A DNA stretch of 49,195 bases from Oscillospiraceae bacterium (GTDB lineage: Bacteria > Bacillota_A > Clostridia > Oscillospirales > Oscillospiraceae): assembly GCA_015067895.1 (NCBI GenBank), contig SVLP01000019.1, positions 1 through 49,195 of the forward strand, in the 5' to 3' direction. Numbering within the stretch: position 1 is the first letter of the stretch; each line of letters starts with the position of its first letter. Position numbers and translations under genes: made by a program. This document shows, in pieces, positions 8,528-17,206 of the stretch. The notes beneath the pieces are model-generated. The model made no database searches, was not told where the DNA came from, and was given only the letters and a program-made list of their open reading frames with translations.

Positions 8528-9547
8528 ATGCCGCTGCTTGAAGTTAAGAATCTTCGTACCTTTTTCAAAACCAAGAAGGGCATCGTCAAGGCTGTAAACG
8601 ATGTTTCCTACACCCTGGAGCCCGGCAAGACCATCGGCATCGTCGGTGAGTCCGGCTCCGGCAAGTCCCAGTCCGCCATGTCCATCCTGCAGCTGCTGGA
8701 CTCCAACGGCTTCATCGCCTCCGGCGAGGTCATCTTTGAGGGCCGCGACCTGACCAAGCTGAGCCGCGAGGAGATGTACGCCATCCGCGGCAACGCCATC
8801 TCCGTCATCTTCCAGGAGCCCATGACCTCCCTGAACCCCGTGTTCAGCGTGGACAAGCAGCTCTCTGAGCCCTTCATCATCCACCAGGGCATGAGCAAGC
8901 AGGAGGCTCACGAGCAGGCACTGAAGATGCTGTATGATGTCCAGATCCCCAACCCCGAGCAGGTCATCCGCCAGTATCCCCACCAGCTGTCCGGCGGTAT
9001 GCGCCAGAGAGTCATGATCGCCATGGCTCTGGCCTGCCGGCCCAAGATCCTGATCGCCGACGAGCCCACCACCGCTCTGGACGTCACCATCCAGGCTCAG
9101 ATCCTGCGCCTGATGAACGACCTGCAGCGGGAGAAGGGCACCTCCATCATCTTCATCACCCATGACCTGGGTGTCATCAACGAGATGGCCGACGACGTTG
9201 CCGTCATGTACTGCGGCCAGGTCGTCGAGAAGGCCGATGCCCGCACCATCTTCGGTGCTCCCGAGATGAGCCACCCCTACACCGAGGGTCTGATGGCCTC
9301 AATCCCCCGTCTGGACTCCGTGGGCTCCAAGATCGAGCCCATCCCCGGCGTCGTTCCCCATCCCCTGAACCTGCCCAAGGGCTGCAAGTTCGCACCCCGC
9401 TGCAAGTACTGCACCGGCAAGTGCATGGAGCAGGAGCCCCCCCTGACTGATGTCGGCAACGGCCAGCTCATCAGATGTTTCTATCCCAACAAGGAGGTAC
9501 GCAACAGTGCAGAACACAAAGAAATTACTGTCCATCACGAATCTTAA
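8528..9547 (+). CDS. Peptide ABC transporter ATP-binding protein, OppD type
   Basis: One of two cytoplasmic ATPases of the importer; 339 residues, normal size. Walker A GESGSGKSQ is at 40-48, the Q-loop glutamine at 96 (IFQEPMTSLNP), signature LSGGM at 154-158, Walker B ILIADEP with Asp178-Glu179, and the switch His212. The C-terminal oligopeptide extension (about 250-320) has PYTEGL and cysteines 286, 292, 299 and 317 in GCKFAPRC...C...C, the pattern that holds an iron-sulfur cluster in some homologues. AAGGAGG precedes the ATG. The end overlaps the next gene by 41 bases. Confidence 0.95.
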   Translation: MPLLEVKNLRTFFKTKKGIVKAVNDVSYTLEPGKTIGIVGESGSGKSQSAMSILQLLDSNGFIASGEVIFEGRDLTKLSREEMYAIRGNAISVIFQEPMTSLNPVFSVDKQLSEPFIIHQGMSKQEAHEQALKMLYDVQIPNPEQVIRQYPHQLSGGMRQRVMIAMALACRPKILIADEPTTALDVTIQAQILRLMNDLQREKGTSIIFITHDLGVINEMADDVAVMYCGQVVEKADARTIFGAPEMSHPYTEGLMASIPRLDSVGSKIEPIPGVVPHPLNLPKGCKFAPRCKYCTGKCMEQEPPLTDVGNGQLIRCFYPNKEVRNSAEHKEITVHHES

Positions 9548-11114
9548 GAAGTATTTCCCTGTGGCCAAGTCCTCCATGTTCCAGAAGGAGCAGCTGTATG
9601 TCCGCGCCAACGAGGACATCACTCTGGATATCTATGAGGGCGAGACCCTGGGCATCGTCGGCGAGTCCGGCTGCGGCAAGTCCACCCTGGGCCGCGTGCT
9701 GCTGCAGCTGTATCCCCAGACTGCAGGCACCACCATCTACTATGGCTCCACCCTGGCGGACACCGCCCCCGCCTACGTCGAGGACACCCTGAAGAACCTG
9801 GACAAGTACAAGCAGAAGCTGCAGAAGGCCGAGGCCAAGGTGGCCGAGCTGGAGAAGAAGGTCGCCGAGGTCGGCGAGGACAATGCCGACTTCTACCTGC
9901 TGCAGGATCGCAACCTGGCCCGCTGCGAGGCACAGACCTGCCTGACCAACATCGTCAAGATCATGGGCGGCTTCTTCGCCGCCGATGAGGGCGGTGAGGC
10001 CCGGAACCTGATGCTGGAGCAGTACAAGCTGAACGTGGCCCGCAAGGAGGCCAAGGAGAAGTATATCCTGGCCAAGCTGGATGTTGACCACATCGAGCAC
10101 ATCCCCGCTTCTGAGCGCAAGGAGAAGGAGAACGCCAAGCTGCCCGCCCTGAAGGACAAGCTGACCGCCGCCAACCGTGCGCTGGAGGACGCCGCCGGTG
10201 CCGTCGCCATCGTCGATGCCAAGCTGGACGCCCTGCGCGCCAAGTACGCTTCCAACGAGGAGTTTGCCAAGTACGAGGCCATGCGCGATGACGGCATTGA
10301 CCTGGCTCGCCTGAAGTACGCCGAGATGCGTCTGTTCCGCAAGGATCTGCAGATCATCTTCCAGGATCCCTACTCCTCCCTGAACCCCCGTATGACCATC
10401 GGCCAGATCATTGAAGAGGGCCTGACCACCCACAACTTCTTCAAGGCCGGTTCCCAGGCCATGCGTGAGCACATCGTCAAGACCATGAAGGAGTGCGGCC
10501 TGCAGGAGTATATGCTGCACCGCTATCCCCACCAGTTCTCCGGCGGTCAGCGTCAGCGTGTGGCCATCGCCCGCGCCCTGGCTGTGGAGCCCAAGTTCAT
10601 CGTCTGTGACGAGTGCGTCTCCGCTCTGGACGTTTCCATCCAGTCCCAGATCATCAACCTGCTGCAGGAGCTGAAGGAGAAGCAGAAGCTGACCTACATG
10701 TTCATCTCCCATGACCTGTCCGTCGTGCGCTATATCTCCGACCGCATCTGCGTCATGTACCTGGGCAACGTGGTGGAGCTGGGCACCGCCCAGACCCTGT
10801 TCGATGACCCCCGCCATCCCTACACCGTGGCGCTGCTGTCCTCCATCCCCACCACCGATCCCGAGTCCCTGAAGAAGGAGCGCATCCTGCTCGAGGGCAA
10901 CATCCCCAGCCCCATCAAGCCCCCCTCCGGCTGTAAGTTCCACACCCGCTGCTACATGGCCTGCGACAAGTGCAAGCGCGTTCCCCCCGAGCTGAAGGAG
11001 GTCGAGCCCGGCCACTTCGTCGCCTGCCACTTCGATCAGAAGAAGCTGGATGAGAACGGCAACTACACCTTCGAGCTGCCCAAGATGGAGCGCAAGTCCA
11101 ACCGCGGCGAATAA
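9507..11114 (+). CDS. OppF-type ATP-binding protein with long coiled-coil insertion
   Basis: The partner ATPase, 535 residues against about 320-340 for OppF. Walker A GESGCGKST is at 52-60 and the Q-loop Gln286 is in LQIIFQDPYSSLNPR. In ordinary OppF these are about 40 residues apart; here they are about 225 apart. The extra region (about 84-270) is charged and helical, with heptad-like stretches at about 91-122 and 203-247. The core continues normally: FSGGQ 344-348, Walker B with Asp368-Glu369, His402, and C-terminal cysteines 476, 482, 489 and 507. Cys370 replaces the usual proline after DE. The GTG start at 9507 is chosen because AAGGAGGT lies 8 bases upstream. It overlaps oppD-like by 41 bases, suggesting translational coupling. 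Confidence 0.92.
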   Translation: MQNTKKLLSITNLKKYFPVAKSSMFQKEQLYVRANEDITLDIYEGETLGIVGESGCGKSTLGRVLLQLYPQTAGTTIYYGSTLADTAPAYVEDTLKNLDKYKQKLQKAEAKVAELEKKVAEVGEDNADFYLLQDRNLARCEAQTCLTNIVKIMGGFFAADEGGEARNLMLEQYKLNVARKEAKEKYILAKLDVDHIEHIPASERKEKENAKLPALKDKLTAANRALEDAAGAVAIVDAKLDALRAKYASNEEFAKYEAMRDDGIDLARLKYAEMRLFRKDLQIIFQDPYSSLNPRMTIGQIIEEGLTTHNFFKAGSQAMREHIVKTMKECGLQEYMLHRYPHQFSGGQRQRVAIARALAVEPKFIVCDECVSALDVSIQSQIINLLQELKEKQKLTYMFISHDLSVVRYISDRICVMYLGNVVELGTAQTLFDDPRHPYTVALLSSIPTTDPESLKKERILLEGNIPSPIKPPSGCKFHTRCYMACDKCKRVPPELKEVEPGHFVACHFDQKKLDENGNYTFELPKMERKSNRGE

Positions 11115-11127
11115 GGAGTAAGTCTGT

Positions 11128-11322
11128 ATGATCTTCAAACGCCTGAAAAAATCCACCAAAGAGGAAGAAGAACAGTTCGGCCTCATGATGGAGGAGGAAA
11201 AGGTCGGCTGCGCGGACAAGTTCGCCATGCTCGTCGCCGCCTTCTTCACCATCATGCTGCCCTGTATCGCCGTCCTGCTGGGCTTCGCAGCCCTCATCAT
11301 GTGGATCGTCGGGGCGTTGTGA
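11128..11322 (+). CDS. Small single-pass membrane protein at the end of the opp operon
   Basis: 64 residues: a basic then strongly acidic N-terminus (KRLKKSTKEEEEQ) followed by one hydrophobic helix at about 33-62. It is preceded by AAGGAG 13 bases after the oppF-like stop codon and followed by the operon terminator, so it is very likely translated with the transporter. I do not recognise a family. A small accessory subunit of the importer is plausible but is inference only. Confidence 0.75.
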   Translation: MIFKRLKKSTKEEEEQFGLMMEEEKVGCADKFAMLVAAFFTIMLPCIAVLLGFAALIMWIVGAL

Positions 11323-11340
11323 CCCCAAGCGAAACTTCAG

Positions 11341-11370
11341 AACCACCCCAATTTTGGGGTGGTTCTTTTT
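11341..11370 (+). terminator. Rho-independent terminator of the opp-like operon
   Basis: AACCACCCCA, loop, TGGGGTGGTT, then CTTTTT, 18 bases after the small membrane gene. Confidence 0.93.
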
Positions 11371-11686
11371 GCAGGGAGCCCCTGCGGGCAAACTGTTCGT
11401 GGTGCGGCGGGAGTCGTGATATTGTACGTGGGGTCGTTACATGGTACGTCACCGATGCAGGGAACGGTCGATGCCCGTTCCCTGCGGAAATTGACTGGAG
11501 GGAAAATGGTCAAGTTGCTATTGGTACTTGCGCAGTCGGATCGTGGGGGAAACCGGTTGCGCATCCTGTTTTCAAAATATTTCAAAAGTGTGAATTCCCG
11601 AAAACTGGTAAGCTGGCACTTTATATCGGTATTTTTGTATTTTTTGAACAAAATTTGTACAAAGTGTTGGGTTTCCAGTGGACAAA
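11371..11686. other. Intergenic region before rnf
   Basis: About 315 bases without a supportable gene. It contains the palindromic repeat at 11457-11485 and becomes A/T-rich toward the rnf promoter. Confidence 0.5.
11457..11485. repeat. GTAGGG-type palindrome, copy 2
   Basis: GCAGGGAACGG and CCGTTCCCTGC flank a 7-base centre. Same arm sequence as copies near 1342, 31792 and 34965, with the outer bases changed on both arms. Confidence 0.75.
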
Positions 11687-11715
11687 TTGAAAAATTTGCT
11701 GTATTATTATATCAT
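11687..11715 (+). promoter_or_regulatory. Candidate rnf promoter
   Basis: TTGAAA, 17-bp spacer, TATCAT in an A/T-rich stretch about 50 bases before the rnfC start codon. Confidence 0.55.
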
Positions 11716-11766
11716 TCCTATGCCGCGGGCTAAATGCGGTAATTTATCGGAAGAGGTGATAGACCT

Positions 11767-13086
11767 ATGGCGTTTTCTTTCTTTGGCGGTGTTCACCCGA
11801 AGGAGAACAAGCATTACGCCGAGGAGCGGAGTGTGCAAACATTCCCCGCGCCTGATCTGCTGGTCATTCCCATGAGCCAGCACATTGGCGCACCCTGCAA
11901 ACCCCTGGTCAAGAAGAATGATATCGTGACCAAGGGCCAGAAGATCGGTGACAATCAGGGCCTGTGTGTCCCCGTTCACGCATCCGTGTCCGGTAAGGTC
12001 AAGGCTGTGGAGATGCGTCCTCACACCAACGGCACTACCGTCATGAGCGTTGTCATCGAAAACGACCATCAGGACACCCTGTGTCCTGACATCCAGCCCA
12101 GAACCCAGCAGGAGGTCGATGCTCTGACCCCCGAGGAGCTGACGGGCATCATCCGTGAGGCCGGTGTCGTCGGTATGGGCGGCGCAAGCTTCCCCACCCA
12201 TGTCAAGCTCTCCGGTGCCATCGGCAAGGCCGATACCATCATCGTCAACGCCGGTGAGTGCGAGCCCTTCATCACTGCTGACGACCGTCTGTGCCAGGAG
12301 ATGCCCGAGGTCGTGGTCTCCGGTCTGATGATCGCCATGAAGATCCTGGGCCTGAAGGAAGGCCACATCGGCATCGAGGACAACAAGCCCAAGGCCGCTG
12401 CTGCCCTGAAGAATGCCGCCATCGGCACCGGCGTCATCGTGGACGTGCTGCCCGCCAAGTACCCCCAGGGTGCTGAGAAGCAGCTGATCTACGCCGTGAC
12501 CAAGCGCGAAGTCCCCTCCGGCGGTCTGCCCGCCGCTGTCGGCTGCGTGGTCATCAACGCCGCCACCTGTAAGGCCATCCACGATGCCGTGTATCTGGGC
12601 ATGCCCCTGATCGAGCGTATCGTCACCGTCTCCGGCGACATCGTCCTGGAGCCCAAGAACCTGATGGTTCCCATCGGCACCAGCTTCAACGATCTGATGG
12701 AGGCCTGCGGCGTCTCCGAGAACCCCTACAAGGTTCTCAACGGCGGCCCCATGATGGGTGCTGCCCAGTACGACCTGAGCGTTTCCACCATCAAGGCCTG
12801 TAACGCCATCACCATCCTGGGTCACGCCAACAACTTCTACGTCGAGGACTCCCGCTGCCTGCGCTGCGGCAAGTGCATCGACGCCTGCCCCATGAAGCTG
12901 ATGCCCGTTCTGATGTACAAGTCTCTGTACACCAACGATCCCGAGGAGATGAAGGCCAACAACATCATGGACTGCATCGAGTGCGGCTGCTGCGCTTACA
13001 CCTGCCCCGCCTCCGTGCCCCTGGTGCTGGGCTTCCGCTCTGCCAAGCAGATCATCCGCGACGCTGCCGCCGCGGCAAAGAAATAA
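11767..13086 (+). CDS. rnfC: Rnf complex subunit C
   Basis: A peripheral cytoplasmic subunit of the ion-pumping ferredoxin:NAD+ oxidoreductase; it takes NAD(H) and passes electrons through FMN and two 4Fe-4S clusters. The 439-residue protein starts with the barrel-sandwich domain typical of RnfC. A glycine-rich nucleotide/FMN segment GMGGASFPTHVKL is at about 136-148, with NAGECEPF at 161-168. Two ferredoxin motifs follow: Cys364, 367, 370, 374 and Cys403, 406, 409, 413. The gene opens the operon and has AGAGGTGAT upstream of its ATG. It lacks the long C-terminal repeat tail seen in proteobacterial RnfC. Confidence 0.97.
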   Translation: MAFSFFGGVHPKENKHYAEERSVQTFPAPDLLVIPMSQHIGAPCKPLVKKNDIVTKGQKIGDNQGLCVPVHASVSGKVKAVEMRPHTNGTTVMSVVIENDHQDTLCPDIQPRTQQEVDALTPEELTGIIREAGVVGMGGASFPTHVKLSGAIGKADTIIVNAGECEPFITADDRLCQEMPEVVVSGLMIAMKILGLKEGHIGIEDNKPKAAAALKNAAIGTGVIVDVLPAKYPQGAEKQLIYAVTKREVPSGGLPAAVGCVVINAATCKAIHDAVYLGMPLIERIVTVSGDIVLEPKNLMVPIGTSFNDLMEACGVSENPYKVLNGGPMMGAAQYDLSVSTIKACNAITILGHANNFYVEDSRCLRCGKCIDACPMKLMPVLMYKSLYTNDPEEMKANNIMDCIECGCCAYTCPASVPLVLGFRSAKQIIRDAAAAAKK

Positions 13087-13101
13087 GGAGGTGGAGATCA
13101 A

Positions 13102-14097
13102 ATGGCACAGATGAAGTATTACTATGAGCTGACGGTTTCCAGCTCCCCCCATGTCCACCAGGATGTCACCACCAAGACCATCATGCGTGATGTTCTGATC
13201 GCCCTGGCTCCCGCTCTGGTCTTCTCCGTGGTGAACTTCGGCATCCGCGCCCTGCTGGTGACCCTGGTCTCCGTGGTCTCCTGCTACGGCTTCGAGAAGC
13301 TGTGGAACATCCTGATGAAGAAGAACGACAAGACCTACGACCTGTCCGCCTGTGTCACCGGCGTGCTGCTGGCCTTTGTCTGCCCCGTCACCGTGGCCTA
13401 CTGGCAGATCGTGATCGGTGCCGCCTTCGCCATCCTGCTGGTCAAGATGCTCTTCGGCGGTCTGGGCCGCAACGTGGTCAACCCCGCCCTGGCCGGCCGT
13501 GCATTCATGATGTCCTGGCCCGTGGCCATGTCCACCTGGATCAAGCCCGGCTTTGCCAACGCTGCTCCCGTTATGAATCCTGTCGACATCGCCACCGCTG
13601 CCACCCCCCTGGCCAACATGCACCAGGGCATGATGCCTGATGTGACCTGGCTGGAGCTGTTCTGGGGCAACGTGGGCGGCTGCATCGGTGAGACCTCTGC
13701 CCTGATGCTGCTGATCGGTCTGGTCTACCTGCTGATCCGCAAGGTCATCAAGATCACCATCCCCGCTGCTTACATCGGCACGGTCGCCATCCTGACCCTG
13801 CTGTTCCCCATGGGCAACAACAACTTTGAGTGGATGCTCTGCCACCTGTTCGGTGGCGGCCTGATGCTCGGCGCCATCTTCATGGCCACCGACTACGTCA
13901 CCAGCCCCCTGACCAAGATGGGCCAGGTCGTCTACGGCATCGGCTGCGGTGCTCTGACCGTCATGATCCGCTACTTCGGCGGCTACAATGAGGGCGTCTC
14001 CTACGCCATCCTCATCATGAACTGCTGCGTCGTCCTGCTCGACCGCATCGGCCGTCCCATCAAGTTCGGCGCACCCAAGAAGGAGGCGGCAAAGTAA
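13102..14097 (+). CDS. rnfD: Rnf complex subunit D
   Basis: A multi-spanning membrane subunit, 331 residues, related to NqrB. The motif DIATAATPLA matches the family site for covalent FMN, with Thr168 the expected attachment residue. FGGLGRNVVNPALAGRAF (118-135) and ATDYVTSPLT near the C-terminus are conserved RnfD segments. AAGGAGGTGG precedes the ATG. The stop codon overlaps the rnfG start by one base (TAATG), so translation of D and G is coupled. Confidence 0.96.
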   Translation: MAQMKYYYELTVSSSPHVHQDVTTKTIMRDVLIALAPALVFSVVNFGIRALLVTLVSVVSCYGFEKLWNILMKKNDKTYDLSACVTGVLLAFVCPVTVAYWQIVIGAAFAILLVKMLFGGLGRNVVNPALAGRAFMMSWPVAMSTWIKPGFANAAPVMNPVDIATAATPLANMHQGMMPDVTWLELFWGNVGGCIGETSALMLLIGLVYLLIRKVIKITIPAAYIGTVAILTLLFPMGNNNFEWMLCHLFGGGLMLGAIFMATDYVTSPLTKMGQVVYGIGCGALTVMIRYFGGYNEGVSYAILIMNCCVVLLDRIGRPIKFGAPKKEAAK

Positions 14098-14654
14098 TGA
14101 AGACTAATGAATCCATCGTCATGTATGTGCTGCGTCTGGCAGGTACCCTCTTCCTGATCGCCGCACTGGTCGCCCTGGCTCTGGCCGGTGTCAACTCCGT
14201 CACCGCTCCCGTCATCGAGGAGCTGAACGCCCAGAAGACCCAGGAGGCCATCGAGGCTGTCCTGCCCGGCGGCTTCGATACCATCATCGAGGACTACGCC
14301 GATGCGTCCGGCATCGTCTCCAAGGTCTACCAGGGTGCCAATGGCTACGCTCTGGAGGTCGGCCCCGGCGGCTTCGACAACACCATCACCATGATGGTCG
14401 GTGTCGATCCCGAGGGCAACGTCCTGGGCATCTCCATCGTCTCCCACACCGAGACCGCTGGTCTGGGTGCAGTCGCCGCTGCCAACACCTCCGCCGGTGA
14501 GGCCTTCCGCGGCCAGTTCGTCGGCACCTCCGGCTCCGTTGCCGTCTCCAAGGACGGCGGCACTCTGGACGCCATCACCGGTGCCACCATCACTTCCCGC
14601 GCAGTCTGTGCCGGTGTCAACGCCGCCCTGGCCTGCGTGGCCGGTCTGGGCTAA
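14097..14654 (+). CDS. rnfG: Rnf complex subunit G
   Basis: A 185-residue subunit with one N-terminal membrane helix (about 10-32) and an extracytoplasmic FMN-binding domain. The flavinylation motif is DAITGATITS, with Thr164 the predicted covalent FMN site. An internal GLGAVAAA segment (122-129) is also typical. Flavin attachment needs an ApbE-type enzyme, which is not in this window. Overlap with rnfD is one base. Confidence 0.95.
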   Translation: MKTNESIVMYVLRLAGTLFLIAALVALALAGVNSVTAPVIEELNAQKTQEAIEAVLPGGFDTIIEDYADASGIVSKVYQGANGYALEVGPGGFDNTITMMVGVDPEGNVLGISIVSHTETAGLGAVAAANTSAGEAFRGQFVGTSGSVAVSKDGGTLDAITGATITSRAVCAGVNAALACVAGLG

Positions 14655-14672
14655 GCAAGGAGGTACTTCTAA

Positions 14673-15317
14673 ATGAATTTCAAGAAACAGTTTATGGAAG
14701 GCCTGCTGACCAAGAACCCCGTTACCGTTCAGCTGCTGGGTATGTGCTCCACCCTGGCCATCACCACCAGCCTGTTCAACGGCATCGGCATGGGCCTGGC
14801 CGTCACCATCATCACCATCTGCTCCAACGTGCTGATCTCCGCCCTGCGTAAGGTCATTCCTTCCCAGGTTCGTATTGCCGCCTACATCACCATCATCGCC
14901 GGTTTCGTTACCATCGTCGATCTGCTGCTGAAGGCCTACATCCCCGCCCTGTCCGAGAGCCTGGGCGTGTTCATCCCCCTGATCGTCGTCAACTGTATGG
15001 TTCTGGGCCGTGCTGAGGCATTCGCCTCCAAGAACGGCGTCCTGGCCTCTGCTGTGGACGGCCTGTGCCAGGGCATCGGCTACACCGTGGCTCTGGTCAT
15101 CACCTGCGTCATCCGTGAGCTGCTGGGCTCCGGCACCTTCGGCGGCGGTCTGCTGAACGGCGGCGAGGGCATCCGCATCATCCCCGCCCAGTTCCCCGCC
15201 ATGCAGGTCGTCATGCCCGTCGGCGGCTTCCTGGTGCTGGGCTTCGTCATCGCAGGCTCCCAGGCTCTGATGAAGTACCTGGACAACAAGTCTAAGAAGA
15301 AGGAGGGTGCCAAGTAA
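14673..15317 (+). CDS. rnfE: Rnf complex subunit E
   Basis: A 214-residue integral membrane subunit, homologous to NqrD and RnfA. About six hydrophobic helices alternate with short loops. PVTVQLLGMCSTLAITT near the N-terminus and IVVNCMVLGRAEAFA at about 106-120 are conserved; the paired Cys-containing helices of RnfA/E hold a membrane iron-sulfur cluster in characterised complexes. AAGGAGGT precedes the ATG. The stop overlaps the rnfA start by one base. Confidence 0.96.
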   Translation: MNFKKQFMEGLLTKNPVTVQLLGMCSTLAITTSLFNGIGMGLAVTIITICSNVLISALRKVIPSQVRIAAYITIIAGFVTIVDLLLKAYIPALSESLGVFIPLIVVNCMVLGRAEAFASKNGVLASAVDGLCQGIGYTVALVITCVIRELLGSGTFGGGLLNGGEGIRIIPAQFPAMQVVMPVGGFLVLGFVIAGSQALMKYLDNKSKKKEGAK

Positions 15318-15892
15318 TGGAAATTCTGGGTATCATTGTTGCCGCCCTGCTGAGCCAGAACTACATTCTGGTCAAGTTCTACGGCATCTGCCCCTTCATG
15401 GGCGTCTCCAAGAAGATCGACACCGCCCTGGGTATGGGCGTGGCCGTTACCTTCGTCATGGCTCTGGCCTCTGCCGCCTGCTGGCTGGTCAATGAGCTGC
15501 TGGTCATGCTGGGTCTGAGCTACATGCAGACCGTCGCCTTCATCCTGGTCATCGCCTCCATCGTCCAGGTGGTCGAGATGTTCCTGAAGAAGATGGTTCC
15601 CGCCCTGTACAAGGCTCTGGGCGTGTTCCTGCCCCTGATTACCACCAACTGCGCCGTTCTGGGTGTCGTTCTGGTCAACGTTCAGGAGGGCTACAACTTC
15701 CTGCTGAGCGTCATCAACGGTGCTGCCGGCGGTCTGGGCTTCACCCTGGCCATCGTGCTGTTCGCCTCCGTCCGCGAGCGCGTGGACAAGGCTGAGCCCC
15801 CCGAGTGCTTCAAGGGCTTCCCCATCGCTCTGATCACCGCCGGTTTCCTGGCCCTGGCCTTCATGGGCTTCTCCGGCCTGAGCATCGGTTAA
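15317..15892 (+). CDS. rnfA: Rnf complex subunit A
   Basis: A 191-residue integral membrane subunit, pseudosymmetric partner of RnfE in the ion-translocating core. Conserved segments are LSQNYILVKFYGICPFMGVSKK (N-terminal third) and LITTNCAVLGVVL (middle). About six membrane helices. It starts on the A of TAATG shared with rnfE. Confidence 0.96.
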   Translation: MEILGIIVAALLSQNYILVKFYGICPFMGVSKKIDTALGMGVAVTFVMALASAACWLVNELLVMLGLSYMQTVAFILVIASIVQVVEMFLKKMVPALYKALGVFLPLITTNCAVLGVVLVNVQEGYNFLLSVINGAAGGLGFTLAIVLFASVRERVDKAEPPECFKGFPIALITAGFLALAFMGFSGLSIG

Positions 15893-15907
15893 GGAGGAGT
15901 AAGAGAA

Positions 15908-16768
15908 ATGGATATTGTTATTGCTATCGCGCTGCTGGGCGGTCTGGGTCTGCTGTTTGGTCTGGTTCTGTCTGCTGCTTCCAAGGTCTTCTATGTTGAG
16001 ACCGATCCCCGTCTGGACGCTCTGAACGAGTGCCTGCCCGGCGCCAACTGCGGCGGCTGCGGCTTCGCAGGCTGCGGTGCCTATGCCGAGGCCGTCCTGA
16101 ACGGCGAGGCTGCCATCGGTGCCTGTGCCTCCGGCGGCAACGAGTGCGCCGCCAAGATGTCCGAGATCATGGGCGTCAAGGCCGAGGCCGTCGCCCGCAA
16201 GGTGGCCCTGGTCAAGTGCTCCGGCCAGAAGGTCTACAACGAGGTCGGCGAACAGGTCGGCGGCGCCAAGGTCAAGGGCATCTACGAGGGCTTCAAGGAT
16301 TGTCTGGCTGCCTCCAAGGTCGGCGGCCATGGCCCCCTGGCCTGTAAGTATGGCTGCCTGGGCTACGGCTCCTGCACCAAGGTCTGTAAGTACGATGCCA
16401 TCCACGTCATTGACGGCGTTGCCAAGGTCGATGTGGAGAAGTGTGTGGGCTGCGGCATGTGTATGATCGCCTGCCCCCGTAATGTCATCGGCATGGTGGA
16501 GTACGGCACCGATGTCATCATCGCCTGTAACTCCAACGCCAAGGGCGCGGTCACTGCCCGCTCCTGCACCGCCGGCTGTATCGGCTGCGGTCTGTGCAAG
16601 AAGATCTGCCCCAATGGTGCCATCACCATCGAGAACAATCTGGCCATCATCGATTACTCCAAGTGTGTCTCCTGCGGCCTGTGCGCCACTGTGTGCCCCA
16701 AGCACCTGATCGCCGACGCAAAGATCCGCAACGACCAGGATCCCGTCCCCGCGCCCAATAAGGTGTAA
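15908..16768 (+). CDS. rnfB: Rnf complex subunit B, ferredoxin-accepting subunit
   Basis: The electron entry subunit that receives electrons from reduced ferredoxin. One N-terminal membrane helix (1-22) anchors a cysteine-rich domain. CLPGANCGGCGFAGC (42-56) is the RnfB-specific 4Fe-4S site. Further cysteine groups are at 146/150/156/160, 179/182/185/189, 220/224/227/230/234 and 253/256/259/263, giving the several ferredoxin-type clusters typical of clostridial RnfB. 286 residues. Last gene of the operon, with AAGGAGGAG upstream and a terminator directly downstream. The order C-D-G-E-A-B is the usual one in Clostridia. Confidence 0.96.
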   Translation: MDIVIAIALLGGLGLLFGLVLSAASKVFYVETDPRLDALNECLPGANCGGCGFAGCGAYAEAVLNGEAAIGACASGGNECAAKMSEIMGVKAEAVARKVALVKCSGQKVYNEVGEQVGGAKVKGIYEGFKDCLAASKVGGHGPLACKYGCLGYGSCTKVCKYDAIHVIDGVAKVDVEKCVGCGMCMIACPRNVIGMVEYGTDVIIACNSNAKGAVTARSCTAGCIGCGLCKKICPNGAITIENNLAIIDYSKCVSCGLCATVCPKHLIADAKIRNDQDPVPAPNKV

Positions 16769-16782
16769 TCTTCCCCAATAAA

Positions 16783-16810
16783 AAATCCGCCCGAAAGGGC
16801 GGATTTTTTT
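16783..16810 (+). terminator. Rho-independent terminator of rnf
   Basis: AAATCCGCCC, GAAA tetraloop, GGGCGGATTT, then a T run. The identical stem recurs at 17517. Confidence 0.95.
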
Positions 16811-16828
16811 GTGTGTCAAGATCGTATC

Positions 16829-16856
16829 CGTAGGGGCGACCATTGGTCGCCCGCAG
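16829..16856. repeat. GTAGGG-type palindrome, copy 3 (variant arms)
   Basis: CGTAGG, then GGGCGACC-ATT-GGTCGCCC, then GCAG. The end sequences match the other copies but the stem sequence is different and still fully paired. Confidence 0.7.
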
Positions 16857-16934
16857 ATTGTGCAAAGCAAAATCTGTTCGCCGTCAGGCGAAAATCTGAG
16901 TTCTGGAAGGCTGCGTGTATTTTCCCATGCGGAT

Positions 16935-17177
16935 TCAGCGAAACCGTTTTGAGGATCTGCCGACCTGAAAGGCGGTCTGGATGCGCTGGTAGTCCATTTC
17001 GGAGGTGAGAAATTCGTACTCCGCAATGACCTCCGCGTCTGCCTCCGACAGGGAGCTGACGATTTCCAGGTATCGTCGCTCAAGCCGTTTTCGTTTGGAC
17101 AGAAGCTCCTGATAGTATGGCTGCTGGGCTGTGAGCCGGTCAACCTCGTCGCATGCTCCGTTGATCCAATCGCGCAT
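16935..17177 (-). CDS. Small hypothetical protein, divergent from an XRE regulator
   Basis: 80 residues, hydrophilic and mostly helical, with a basic centre (LSKRKRLERRYLEIVSSL) and an acidic second half. No family recognised. The start at 17177 has CAGGAGGGATC upstream; a longer in-frame reading has no ribosome site. A near-consensus promoter precedes it, with an operator-like palindrome inside the promoter spacer, so it is probably controlled by the divergent regulator. It may be the partner in a two-gene regulatory or toxin-antitoxin-like unit, but there is no motif to prove that. Confidence 0.75.
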   Translation of the reverse strand: MRDWINGACDEVDRLTAQQPYYQELLSKRKRLERRYLEIVSSLSEADAEVIAEYEFLTSEMDYQRIQTAFQVGRSSKRFR

Positions 17178-17206
17178 ATCGATCCCTCCTGTTTCTGGAT
17201 GATACC

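Noticed and set aside
9525..11300. 591-residue minus-strand frame antisense to the OppF-like gene
   Set aside because: Leu/Gly/Gln/Asp-rich shadow; the sense strand carries complete ABC motifs.
11707..13845. 712-residue minus-strand frame antisense to rnfC/rnfD
   Set aside because: His/Gly/Asp/Gln-rich shadow that crosses two well-supported genes.
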